In this document: positions 8,408 to 15,381 of the stretch, piece by piece
Layout: each line of letters opens with the position of its first letter
Numbering within the stretch: the stretch's first letter is position 1
NCBI GenBank assembly: GCA_902362705.1
Contig: CABIXK010000003.1
Span: 1-24,559, forward strand
Reading direction: 5' to 3'
Length of the DNA: 24,559 bases
DNA from: Rikenellaceae bacterium
GTDB lineage: Bacteria; Bacteroidota; Bacteroidia; Bacteroidales; Rikenellaceae
Notes under the pieces: generated by a model
Told to the model about the DNA's origin: nothing
Database searches by the model: none
Seen by the model: only the letters and a program-made list of their open reading frames with translations
Made by a program: the position numbers and the translations under genes

Positions 8408-9650
8408 ACTGTACGAACGCTTCCTCCGCTGCGGCGCCGTCTCCACCGACACGCGCAGCATCGCCCCCGGGTCGCTCTTCTTCGCCCTGCGGGGCGCCTC
8501 GTTCGACGGCAACCGCTTCGCCGCCGAGGCGCTCGACCGGGGCGCCGCCTGCGCCGTGGTCGACGACCCGTCGGCCGCCGTCGCGGGCCGCACGATCCTG
8601 GTCGACGACACGCTCCGTGCCCTCCAGGAGCTCGCGCGCGAACACCGCCGGGCGCTGGGCATCCCCATCCTCGCCATCGCGGGCAGCAACGGCAAGACCA
8701 CGACCAAGGAGCTCGTGGCACGCGTCGTGGCCCGCCGCTACGCCGTCTACGCCACGCGGGGCAACCTCAACAACCACATCGGCGTGCCGCTCACGCTGCT
8801 GGCGATGACCCGCGCGACGGAGTTCGGCGTCGTAGAGACGGGCGCGAGCGCCTGCGGCGAGATCGCCCTGCTGGCCTCGATCGCCGAGCCCGACTACGGT
8901 ATCCTCACCAACATCGGCCGCTCGCACCTCGAGGGGTTCGGCGGCCCGGAGGGGATCCGCCGCGGCAAGGGCGAGCTGCTGGACTATCTGGCCGCCCGCG
9001 GAGGCCGCGCCTTCGTGCGGCGCGACGACCCGGTGCTGGCCTCGATGGCCGCCGAGCGGCCGGGGCTCGCGGTGGAGTGGTACACGGCCAACGAGGCCGA
9101 GGGGTTCCCCTCGCAGCTCGAGGGCGACTACAACCGCTTCAACGTCGCCGCGGCCGTCGCCGTGGGGCGTCGCCTGGGCATCGCCGACGAGGAGATCCGC
9201 CGGGCCGTGGCCGGCTACGCCCCCGACAACAACCGCTCGCAGCGCCTCGCGACCGAGCGCAACACGCTCGTGGTGGACTGCTACAACGCCAACCCGTCGA
9301 GCATGCAGGCCTCGGTGAGCAACTTCCTCGCAGAGCCGCTCGGCAGCCGCACGCGGCGCGTGCTGATCCTGGGCGACATGCTGGAGCTGGGCCGGTGGTC
9401 GGCCGACGAACACGCGGCCGTCCTGCGTCAGGCGGCGGCCTCGCCCGATGCCGAGCTGCTGCTCGTGGGCGGCGAGTTCGCCCGCGCCTGCGAGGGCCTC
9501 GCGGCCGGAGAGCGCCCCGCCCGCGTGCGCTGCTACCCCACGCGCCACGAGCTGCTGGCCGCGCTGCGCAGCGAGCCCATCGACAACGCTTTCGTGCTGG
9601 TGAAGGGCTCGCACGGCATCGGCCTGGAGCACGCCATCGAGGAGCTCTGA
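8400..9650 (+). CDS. murF: UDP-N-acetylmuramoyl-tripeptide--D-alanyl-D-alanine ligase
   Basis: Adds D-Ala-D-Ala to the UDP-MurNAc-tripeptide using ATP, the last cytoplasmic step in building the peptidoglycan pentapeptide precursor. The 416-residue protein has the MurF N-terminal substrate domain (STDTRSIAPGSLFFALRG), the ATP-binding loop GSNGKTTTK (residues 95-103), NLNNHIGVPLTLL, ETGASACGEI, ILTNIGRSHLEGFG, the central VVDCYNANPSSMQAS segment and the C-terminal domain (RVLILGDMLELG). Length is slightly short for the family but all domains are present. ATG at 8400 is preferred; a GTG at 8391 would only lengthen the overlap with manC. MurF is commonly grouped with mur genes, so pairing with manC is less usual. 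A terminator follows. Confidence 0.93.
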   Translation: MSELYERFLRCGAVSTDTRSIAPGSLFFALRGASFDGNRFAAEALDRGAACAVVDDPSAAVAGRTILVDDTLRALQELAREHRRALGIPILAIAGSNGKTTTKELVARVVARRYAVYATRGNLNNHIGVPLTLLAMTRATEFGVVETGASACGEIALLASIAEPDYGILTNIGRSHLEGFGGPEGIRRGKGELLDYLAARGGRAFVRRDDPVLASMAAERPGLAVEWYTANEAEGFPSQLEGDYNRFNVAAAVAVGRRLGIADEEIRRAVAGYAPDNNRSQRLATERNTLVVDCYNANPSSMQASVSNFLAEPLGSRTRRVLILGDMLELGRWSADEHAAVLRQAAASPDAELLLVGGEFARACEGLAAGERPARVRCYPTRHELLAALRSEPIDNAFVLVKGSHGIGLEHAIEEL

Positions 9651-9670
9651 TCCGCCCCCGACACGATACG

Positions 9671-9705
9671 ACGCCCTGCCCCTTCGCGGAGCGGGGCGTT
9701 TTTTT
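9671..9705 (+). terminator. Rho-independent terminator after murF
   Basis: ACGCCCTGC (9671-9679) pairs with GCGGGGCGT (9691-9699), with one G-U pair and an 11-base loop. A run of seven Ts (9699-9705) follows. It lies 20 bases beyond the murF stop. Confidence 0.85.
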
Positions 9706-9714
9706 GTCGCATTA

Positions 9715-9746
9715 TTTGCATTTTATTAAAATATAGTTTAACTTTG
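9715..9746 (+). promoter_or_regulatory. Consensus Bacteroidetes promoter for the DUF2089 operon
   Basis: TTTG at 9715-9718, a 20-base spacer, then TAACTTTG at 9739-9746 match both halves of the Bacteroidetes housekeeping promoter exactly. The surrounding bases are strikingly AT-rich compared with the genome. Transcription should begin near 9753, which supports the ATG at 9767 over 9758 for the first gene, giving a very short leader. Confidence 0.82.
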
Positions 9747-9766
9747 TTGAAACTAAAATGCAATTC

Positions 9767-10048
9767 ATGAAACGAATCCCCTCATCATGCCCCGCCTGCG
9801 GCGAGCCGCTGCGCATCGGCCGCCTGAAGTGCGCTGCGTGCGAGACCGCCGTCGAAGGCGACTTCGCCTTTCCGGCGCTCATGCAGCTGCCGCCCGCCGA
9901 GCAGGAGTTCGTGCTGCGCTTCGTGCTGTGCAGCGGGTCGCTCAAGGAGATGGCCCGCGAAATGGGGCTCAGCTACCCCACCGTGCGCAACAAGCTCGAC
10001 GATGTCATCGACCACATCAAAAAACTCGCCCATGAAACGTCTCGTTAA
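9767..10048 (+). CDS. DUF2089-family zinc-ribbon / helix-turn-helix protein
   Basis: A 93-residue protein matching the DUF2089 pattern. The N-terminal zinc ribbon has Cys8-x2-Cys11 and Cys22-x2-Cys25 (CPACG and CAAC). The linker VEGDFAFPAL follows, then a helical part LPPAEQEFVLRFVLCSGS and a probable DNA-binding helix-turn-helix (KEMAREMGLSYPTVRNKLDDVIDHI). No signal peptide, so it acts in the cytoplasm, plausibly as a small transcriptional regulator, perhaps of its own operon. An in-frame ATG at 9758 (MQFMKR) is less likely because it sits about 5 bases from the predicted transcript start. Its 3' end overlaps the membrane-protein gene by 17 bases, implying coupled translation. The target is not known. 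Confidence 0.8.
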   Translation: MKRIPSSCPACGEPLRIGRLKCAACETAVEGDFAFPALMQLPPAEQEFVLRFVLCSGSLKEMAREMGLSYPTVRNKLDDVIDHIKKLAHETSR

Positions 10049-10604
10049 TCCCTTCCGCTACATCGCGGGCGGCCGGGCCCTCGCCGTGGGGCTCGTACCG
10101 ATCGCCGCCGCGAGCTGCTGGCTCCACGCCCTGGGACTCTGCCAGAACAGCTACCTGCACTTCGGCCCGGCGCCCGACGGCTTCACGCTGTGGCGCGTCG
10201 CCGCCCTCCAGGCTGCCATGTGGCTCGCACCGGCCCTCGTGCTCTACGGCTGCGGGCTCGTGCTCTCTCCCTCGCGCATCCGCCTTGTCGACGTGCTGGG
10301 CACCACGGCGCTGGCGCAGGCTCCGATCCTGCTGTTGCTCGTGCCGCTGTCGATCGCCCCGCTGCGCGGCCTCCTCGACCGCACGGCAGCCGCGCTGCTC
10401 AGCGGAAGCGCGTTCCCCGCGCCGGGCCAAACGACCGCGCTCGTCGCCGCGGGGCTCTGGTCGCTGGCGGTGCTCGCGCTCTTCTACGTGCGCAACTACC
10501 AGGCCTACGCCCTCTCGTGCAACCTGCACGGGCGCCGTGCCATAGTCTCCTACATCGCCGTCGCGGTGCTCACGACCCTCGCGACCCAATACCTCCCGCT
10601 ATGA
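10032..10604 (+). CDS. Yip1-like five-helix membrane protein
   Basis: 190 residues with about five hydrophobic helices near residues 16-36, 54-78, 84-112, 133-153 and 169-189. The cytoplasmic-looking start MKRLVNPFRYIAGGRAL and the late helix with FYVRNYQAYALSCNLHGRRA resemble Bacteroidetes proteins annotated as YIP1-family membrane proteins; function is unknown. ATG at 10032 lies inside the end of the DUF2089 gene, and its TGA shares bases with the ATG of the hydrolase (ATGA at 10601), so the three form a tight unit. No catalytic motif is visible. The homology is weak, resting on layout and the NPFRYI start. Confidence 0.6.
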   Translation: MKRLVNPFRYIAGGRALAVGLVPIAAASCWLHALGLCQNSYLHFGPAPDGFTLWRVAALQAAMWLAPALVLYGCGLVLSPSRIRLVDVLGTTALAQAPILLLLVPLSIAPLRGLLDRTAAALLSGSAFPAPGQTTALVAAGLWSLAVLALFYVRNYQAYALSCNLHGRRAIVSYIAVAVLTTLATQYLPL

Positions 10605-11557
10605 GACGCCTCGTCGCCCTGCTGCTCCTCGCAGCACCCCTCGCCGCCACGGCCGCGGAGCGCCCCGTGCAGCTCGCGCGCGACTTCGGCACGCTCTACG
10701 GCACGCTGCGCACGCCCGACGACGGGGCCTCGACCGTCGTGCTCCTCGTCGCCGGATCGGGCCCCACGGACCGCGACGGCAACAACCCGCTGGGCGTGGG
10801 CGCCGGCACCTACAAGCTGCTGGCCGAGGCGCTCGACGAGGCGGGCATCGCCTCGCTGCGCTACGACAAACGGGCCATCGGCTCGAGCCGCCTCGACGAT
10901 GCCTCGACGCTCGCCGACCTCACGTTCGACATGTACGTCGACGACGCCGCGGCGCTGGCCGACTACCTCGCCGGCGAGGGGTTCGGCCGCGTGGTCGTCG
11001 CGGGCCACAGCGAGGGGGCGCTCATCGCCCTCTGCGCAGCGCAGCGCACCGGGTCGATCGCGGCCGTCGTCTCGCTCGCCGGCACGGCCTACCCCATAGA
11101 CGAGGTACTGCGCATACAGCTGGCGCGCCAGCTCGCCCCGGCGCGCATGGACCTGCTGGTCGAGGCCGAGGAGATCCTCGCCCGCCTCAGGCAGGGCGAG
11201 CGGGTCGACATGACCTACCGGGCGCGCGAGCTGCAACCGCTATTCAACGCCTCGGTGCAGCGGTTCCTCATCACGCAGATGCGCCACGACCCGCAGCGCG
11301 AGATCCGCGCCGTGGCCTGCCCGGTGCTCGTCGTGGGCGGCGACAACGACCTGCAGGTGCCCGCCGACCACGCCGAGGCGCTCGCCACCGCGCAGCCCCG
11401 GGCGCGGAAGGTCGTCGTCGCGGGCATGACCCACACGCTCAAGCACTCCGACGACCGCACGCTCGCCGGGCAGATCCGCACGGTCTACGCCGATGCGTCG
11501 CTGCCGCTCGCCGAGGGGCTCGTGGAGCCGATCGTCGCCTTCATCGGCGGGCTCTGA
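10601..11557 (+). CDS. Secreted alpha/beta hydrolase
   Basis: 318-residue serine hydrolase with an N-terminal signal peptide (MRRLVALLLLAAPLAATAA, probable cleavage near residue 19), so it acts in the periplasm. The alpha/beta fold is shown by VVLLVAGSGPTDRDGNNP, the RYDKRAIGSS segment, the nucleophile elbow GHSEGA with Ser137, an acid in VVGGDNDLQVP and a histidine in GMTHTLKHS. The oxyanion-side GSGPTDRDGN and LRYDKRGxGxS patterns are typical of Bacteroidetes family members that process acyl or ester substrates; the substrate cannot be told. It overlaps the membrane-protein gene by 4 bases and is the last gene before a terminator. Confidence 0.85.
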   Translation: MRRLVALLLLAAPLAATAAERPVQLARDFGTLYGTLRTPDDGASTVVLLVAGSGPTDRDGNNPLGVGAGTYKLLAEALDEAGIASLRYDKRAIGSSRLDDASTLADLTFDMYVDDAAALADYLAGEGFGRVVVAGHSEGALIALCAAQRTGSIAAVVSLAGTAYPIDEVLRIQLARQLAPARMDLLVEAEEILARLRQGERVDMTYRARELQPLFNASVQRFLITQMRHDPQREIRAVACPVLVVGGDNDLQVPADHAEALATAQPRARKVVVAGMTHTLKHSDDRTLAGQIRTVYADASLPLAEGLVEPIVAFIGGL

Positions 11558-11578
11558 CACCCGAAAATCGGCACCCGC

Positions 11579-11611
11579 GCCCCGATTCCGCCGAGGAACC
11601 GGGGCTTTTTT
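11579..11611 (+). terminator. Rho-independent terminator after the hydrolase gene
   Basis: An 11-base stem, GCCCCGATTCC (11579-11589) with GGAACCGGGGC (11595-11605), has one internal mismatch and a 5-base loop. It is followed by six Ts (11606-11611). Confidence 0.87.
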
Positions 11612-11623
11612 ACGATTTTTTCG

Positions 11624-11631
11624 TATTTTTG
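11624..11631 (+). promoter_or_regulatory. Probable -7 promoter element for the MazG-like gene
   Basis: TATTTTTG matches TAnnTTTG and lies 23 bases before the ATG. No clear TTTG is found at the expected -33 position, which falls on the GC stem and T-tail of the preceding terminator, so this call rests on the -7 element only. Confidence 0.45.
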
Positions 11632-11654
11632 TCAGAATCAAAAAACCAAGCGAC

Positions 11655-11981
11655 ATGACACTCAACGAATACCAGCAACATGCACTCGAAACGGCCGTCT
11701 ACCCCGACGACCGCCGCATCATCTACCCCACGCTCGGTCTCACGGGCGAGGCGGGCGAGGTGGCCGACAAGGTCAAGAAGGTGATCCGCGACGCCGGAGA
11801 GGAGTTCACGCCCGAGCGGCGCCTGGAGATCGTCAAGGAGATCGGCGACGTGCTGTGGTACTGCGCCACGCTCGCGCGCGACCTGGGCTACGAGCTCGAC
11901 GAGGTAGCGCAGATGAACGTCGACAAGCTCCGCTCGCGCATGCAGCGCAACCTGCTGCACGGCAGCGGCGACAACCGCTGA
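11655..11981 (+). CDS. MazG-like nucleotide pyrophosphohydrolase
   Basis: 108-residue single-domain all-alpha NTP pyrophosphatase, which hydrolyses (d)NTPs to NMP and pyrophosphate and is thought to clean the nucleotide pool. The metal-binding pattern EXXE...EXXD is complete: Glu32 and Glu35 in LTGEAGEVADKVKK, then Glu62 and Asp65 in VKEIGDVLWY. The N-terminus MTLNEYQQHALETAVY is typical of the short MazG-like group. ATG at 11655 follows an A-rich stretch; longer in-frame starts run back through the hydrolase gene and terminator. It is a short monocistronic-looking gene, with 156 bases before the next gene and no terminator seen between them. Exact substrate unknown. Confidence 0.88.
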   Translation: MTLNEYQQHALETAVYPDDRRIIYPTLGLTGEAGEVADKVKKVIRDAGEEFTPERRLEIVKEIGDVLWYCATLARDLGYELDEVAQMNVDKLRSRMQRNLLHGSGDNR

Positions 11982-12137
11982 CGGCCGACCCGCGACCACG
12001 TCTTTGCGGAGGAGCGTCCCGTCGAACCCTCGGCCGCACTGCCGGCCGACCCCGCCGGACGGCCGGCGCCGCAACGTCGTCCGACCGCTGCCACGCACTG
12101 CACGATCCGGAACAATACATCAAACAATAACGAAACA
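11982..12137. other. GC-rich 156-base spacer with an inverted repeat before the OPT gene
   Basis: No convincing ORF, T-tailed terminator or consensus TAnnTTTG promoter was found. GCCGGCCG (12041-12048) and CGGCCGGC (12060-12067) form an 8-bp inverted repeat around an 11-base loop. The spacer turns AT-rich just before the OPT ATG (ACAATACATCAAACAATAAC). CGTCTTTG (11999-12006) is a two-mismatch relative of the -7 element. Confidence 0.4.
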
Positions 12138-14144
12138 ATGGAACAAGAAAACAAGCACGCCTCGCTGCCCGAGAACGCCTACCGCGAGCTCGCGCCGGGC
12201 GAGGAGTACCGGCCTCTGATGCCGGCCCAGTCGTCGCCCGCGGAGGTGACCCCCTACTCCGTGGCGATGGGCGTGGCGATGGCCATTCTCTTCTCGGCCG
12301 CGGCGGCCTTCCTCGGTCTGAAAGTGGGCCAGGTCTTCGAGGCGGCGATCCCGATCGCCATCATCGCCGTGGGCATGGGCAACGTACTGGGCAAGCGCAA
12401 CATGCTGGGACAGAACGTCATCATCCAGTCGATCGGCGCCTCGTCGGGCGTGATCGTCGCCGGCGCGATCTTCACCCTCCCGGCGCTCTACATCCTGGGG
12501 CTCGACGCCGCCTTCTGGCAGGTCTTCCTCTCGTCGCTCTTCGGCGGTCTGCTGGGCATCGTGCTGATGATCCCCTTCCGCAAGTACTTCGTCAAGGAGA
12601 TGCACGGCAAGTACCCCTTCCCCGAGGCTACGGCCACCACCGAGGTGCTCGTCTCGGGCGAGAAGGGCGGCAACCAGGCCAAGCTGCTGGCAGTGGCGGG
12701 TCTCGTAGGCGGTCTCTACGACTTCGTGGTGGGCACGTTCGGTCTGTGGACCGAGGCGGTCTCGACGCGCATCTGCGCATGGGGCGCCATGGCCGCCGAC
12801 AAGTTCAAGGTGGTCTTCTCGCTCAACACCTCGGCCGCGCTGCTGGGTCTGGGCTACATCATCGGTCTCAAATACGCGATGATCATCACCGCCGGCTCGT
12901 GCCTGGTATGGTTCGTCATCGTGCCCGTCGTCGGGTCGCTCGCCGCTTCGGTCGACGCCGCCTCGATGGTCGCGGCGCTGGGCGTGACCAATCCCGCGGT
13001 GCTCGCCGACCCCTCGACGCTCTTCACCCCCGAGAACCTCTTCGCCTACATCGGCAAGCCGCTCGGCATCGGCGGCATCGCCATGGCGGGTCTGGTCGGC
13101 ATCGTCCGCCAGTCGAAGATCATCCGCCAGGCCGTGGGGCTCGCCGTCTCGGAGTTCGGCGGTGCCAAAGGGGGGGGGCTCGCCGAGAGCGACCGCACGC
13201 AGCGCGACATCTCCATGAAGCGCATCCTCACGATCCTCACCGCCACGCTCCTCTCCGTCTTCGTCTTCTTCCACTTCGGCCTCTTGGACGGCTGGGTGCA
13301 GTCCGTCACGGCCATCCTCATCGTCTTCGTCATCTCGTTCCTCTTCACCACCGTGGCGGCCAACGCCATCGCCATCGTGGGCACCAACCCCGTCTCGGGC
13401 ATGACGCTCATGACGCTCATCCTCTCGTCGCTCATCCTGGTGAGCGTGGGTCTGAGCGGCACGACGGGCATGACCGCCGCGCTGGTGATCGGCGGCGTGG
13501 TCTGCACGGCGCTCTCCATGGCCGGCGGCTTCATCACCGACCTGAAGATCGGCTACTGGCTCGGCACGACACCCCAAAAGCAGGAGACGTGGAAGTTCCT
13601 CGGCACGCTCGTTTCGGCCGCTACGGTCGCCGGCGTGATGATCGTGCTCAACAAGTCGTTCGGCTTCGTGGGCGAGGGGGCCCTCGTGGCGCCGCAGGCC
13701 AACGCCATGGCGGCCGTCATCCAGCCCCTGATGACCGGCGGCCAGACCCCGTGGGTGCTCTACTTCTGCGGCGCGATGCTGGCCCTGGTGCTCACCGCGA
13801 TCGGCGTGCCGGCCCTGGCCTTCGCGCTGGGTATGTTCATCCCCATGGATCTCAACGCCCCGCTGGTGGTGGGCGGTCTGGTGGCGTGGCTGGTCTCCAA
13901 CCGCTCGACCTGCGCCCCGCTCAACAAGGCGCGCTTCGACCGCGGCACGCTCATCGCCTCGGGCTTCATCGCCGGCGGCGCGCTGATGGGCGTCGTCACG
14001 GCACTGCTCAAATTCCTCGAGGTCGACTGGATGCTCTCCGAATGGGCCTCGTCCAACGCCGCCGAGTGGGTGGGTCTGGCGGCCTATGCCGCCCTCATCG
14101 GCTATTTCGTATGGCACACCATGCAGGCCAAAGAGAACGAATAA
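12138..14144 (+). CDS. OPT-family oligopeptide transporter
   Basis: 668-residue polytopic inner-membrane protein of the oligopeptide transporter (OPT/YSL-like) superfamily, expected to import small peptides with protons. Family features include SVAMGVAMAILFSAAAAFLGLKVGQVFEAAIPIAI near 40-75 (a first helix pair), GQNVIIQSIGASSGVIVAGAIFTLPAL, a KYPFPEATATTEVL segment after the fourth helix, GIGGIAMAGLVGI, and late helices with NRSTCAPLNKARFDRGTLIASGFIAGGALMG. Over a dozen hydrophobic segments fit the family. Residues 345-347 are three glycines encoded by a run of nine Gs (13170-13178) in a predicted loop, so slippage there would shift the frame. Peptidase T follows 18 bases later, which supports peptide import. 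Metal-chelate transport, as in the YSL branch, is the alternative. Confidence 0.9.
   Translation: MEQENKHASLPENAYRELAPGEEYRPLMPAQSSPAEVTPYSVAMGVAMAILFSAAAAFLGLKVGQVFEAAIPIAIIAVGMGNVLGKRNMLGQNVIIQSIGASSGVIVAGAIFTLPALYILGLDAAFWQVFLSSLFGGLLGIVLMIPFRKYFVKEMHGKYPFPEATATTEVLVSGEKGGNQAKLLAVAGLVGGLYDFVVGTFGLWTEAVSTRICAWGAMAADKFKVVFSLNTSAALLGLGYIIGLKYAMIITAGSCLVWFVIVPVVGSLAASVDAASMVAALGVTNPAVLADPSTLFTPENLFAYIGKPLGIGGIAMAGLVGIVRQSKIIRQAVGLAVSEFGGAKGGGLAESDRTQRDISMKRILTILTATLLSVFVFFHFGLLDGWVQSVTAILIVFVISFLFTTVAANAIAIVGTNPVSGMTLMTLILSSLILVSVGLSGTTGMTAALVIGGVVCTALSMAGGFITDLKIGYWLGTTPQKQETWKFLGTLVSAATVAGVMIVLNKSFGFVGEGALVAPQANAMAAVIQPLMTGGQTPWVLYFCGAMLALVLTAIGVPALAFALGMFIPMDLNAPLVVGGLVAWLVSNRSTCAPLNKARFDRGTLIASGFIAGGALMGVVTALLKFLEVDWMLSEWASSNAAEWVGLAAYAALIGYFVWHTMQAKENE
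13170..13178 (+). repeat. Nine-G homopolymer inside the OPT transporter gene
   Basis: Nine consecutive Gs follow AAA and encode Gly-Gly-Gly in a charged loop between SEFGGAK and LAESDR. It is the longest single-base run I noticed in the window, in a class of sequence prone to slippage. Confidence 0.9.
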
Positions 14145-14162
14145 CGCACAACCTACAGAACT

Positions 14163-15380
14163 ATGGATCTCAAAGAACGATTTCTGAAATACGTCTCCTA
14201 CGACACGCAGTCGTCGGAGGAGAGCACCACCTACCCCTCGACCGAGAAGCAGAAGGTGCTGCTGGCCGATCTGGCCGAAGAGATGCGCACGCTGGGCATG
14301 ACCGACGTCGAGATGGACCGCTACGGCTACGTCATGGGCACCATCCCGGCGACCAAGGGGTGCGAAAACGCCCCCGTCATCGGGTTCATCGCCCACGTCG
14401 ACACCTCGCCCGACATGTCGGGTGCCGACGTGCGCCCGCGCGTCATCGAGGAGTACGACGGCGGCGACATCTTCCTCAACGGCCAGCTGACGATGCGCGT
14501 GGAGGAGTTCCCCGAGCTGGCCCTCTTCAAGGGCCACACGCTCATCCACACAGACGGCACCACGCTGCTGGGCGCCGACGACAAGGCGGGCGTGGCGGAG
14601 ATCATGACCGCGGCCGAGTACCTGATGACCCACCCCGAGGTGGCCCACGGCAAGATCCGCATCGGCTTCACGCCCGACGAGGAGGTGGGGCGCGGCGTCG
14701 ACTTCTTCGACGTGGAGGCTTTCGGCGCCGACTTCGCCTACACGGTCGACGGCGGCATGGAGGGCGAGCTGGAGTACGAAAACTTCAACGCCGCGAGCGC
14801 CCGCATCGACATCCAGGGCCGCAACGTGCACCCGGGCTACGCCAAGGGCAAGATGATCAACGCCATCGAGGTGGCATGCGAGCTGCAGGGCATGCTGCCC
14901 GCGGCCCAGAAGCCCGAGTACACCGAGGGCTACGAGGGCTTCTACCACTGCGTGGGGCTCAACGGCACGGTGGACAAGGCCACGGTGAGCTACATCGTCC
15001 GCGACCACGACGCCGCGAAGTTCGAGCAGAAGAAGGTCTTCCTGTGGGCGGCCGTCGACCTGCTGAAGAAGAAATACGGGCAGGAGGTGCTGACGCTCAC
15101 CGTCAAGGACCAGTACTTCAACATGCGCAAGCAGGTCGAGCCCCATCCGCAGGTGATCGACAAGGCGCTGAAGGCCATGGAGCTGGCGGGCGTGAAGCCT
15201 CTGGTGCGGCCCATCCGCGGCGGCACCGACGGCGCGCGCCTCTCGTTCATGGGGCTGCCCTGCCCCAACCTCTTCACCGGCGGCATGAACTTCCACGGCC
15301 GATTCGAATACTGCTCGCTGACGACCATGCGCCGCGCGCAGCAGGTGATCCTCAACCTGGCACAGCTCTGGGCCGAATAG
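14163..15380 (+). CDS. pepT: Peptidase T (tripeptide aminopeptidase)
   Basis: Cytoplasmic zinc aminopeptidase of family M20B that removes the N-terminal residue from tripeptides. The 405-residue length is normal. Metal and catalytic residues line up with the E. coli numbering as I remember it: His78 and Asp80 in AHVDTSPDMSG, Asp140 in GADDKAG, Glu173-Glu174 in PDEEVG, Asp196 in TVDGG, and His378 in MNFHGRFEY. The substrate-side RGGTDGARLSFMGLPCPN is also present. ATG at 14163 gives the usual MDLKERFLKYVSYDTQS start. It follows the OPT transporter by 18 bases and is followed one base later by nadE, so peptide uptake and breakdown are probably coexpressed. Confidence 0.95.
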   Translation: MDLKERFLKYVSYDTQSSEESTTYPSTEKQKVLLADLAEEMRTLGMTDVEMDRYGYVMGTIPATKGCENAPVIGFIAHVDTSPDMSGADVRPRVIEEYDGGDIFLNGQLTMRVEEFPELALFKGHTLIHTDGTTLLGADDKAGVAEIMTAAEYLMTHPEVAHGKIRIGFTPDEEVGRGVDFFDVEAFGADFAYTVDGGMEGELEYENFNAASARIDIQGRNVHPGYAKGKMINAIEVACELQGMLPAAQKPEYTEGYEGFYHCVGLNGTVDKATVSYIVRDHDAAKFEQKKVFLWAAVDLLKKKYGQEVLTLTVKDQYFNMRKQVEPHPQVIDKALKAMELAGVKPLVRPIRGGTDGARLSFMGLPCPNLFTGGMNFHGRFEYCSLTTMRRAQQVILNLAQLWAE

Positions 15381-15381
15381 G

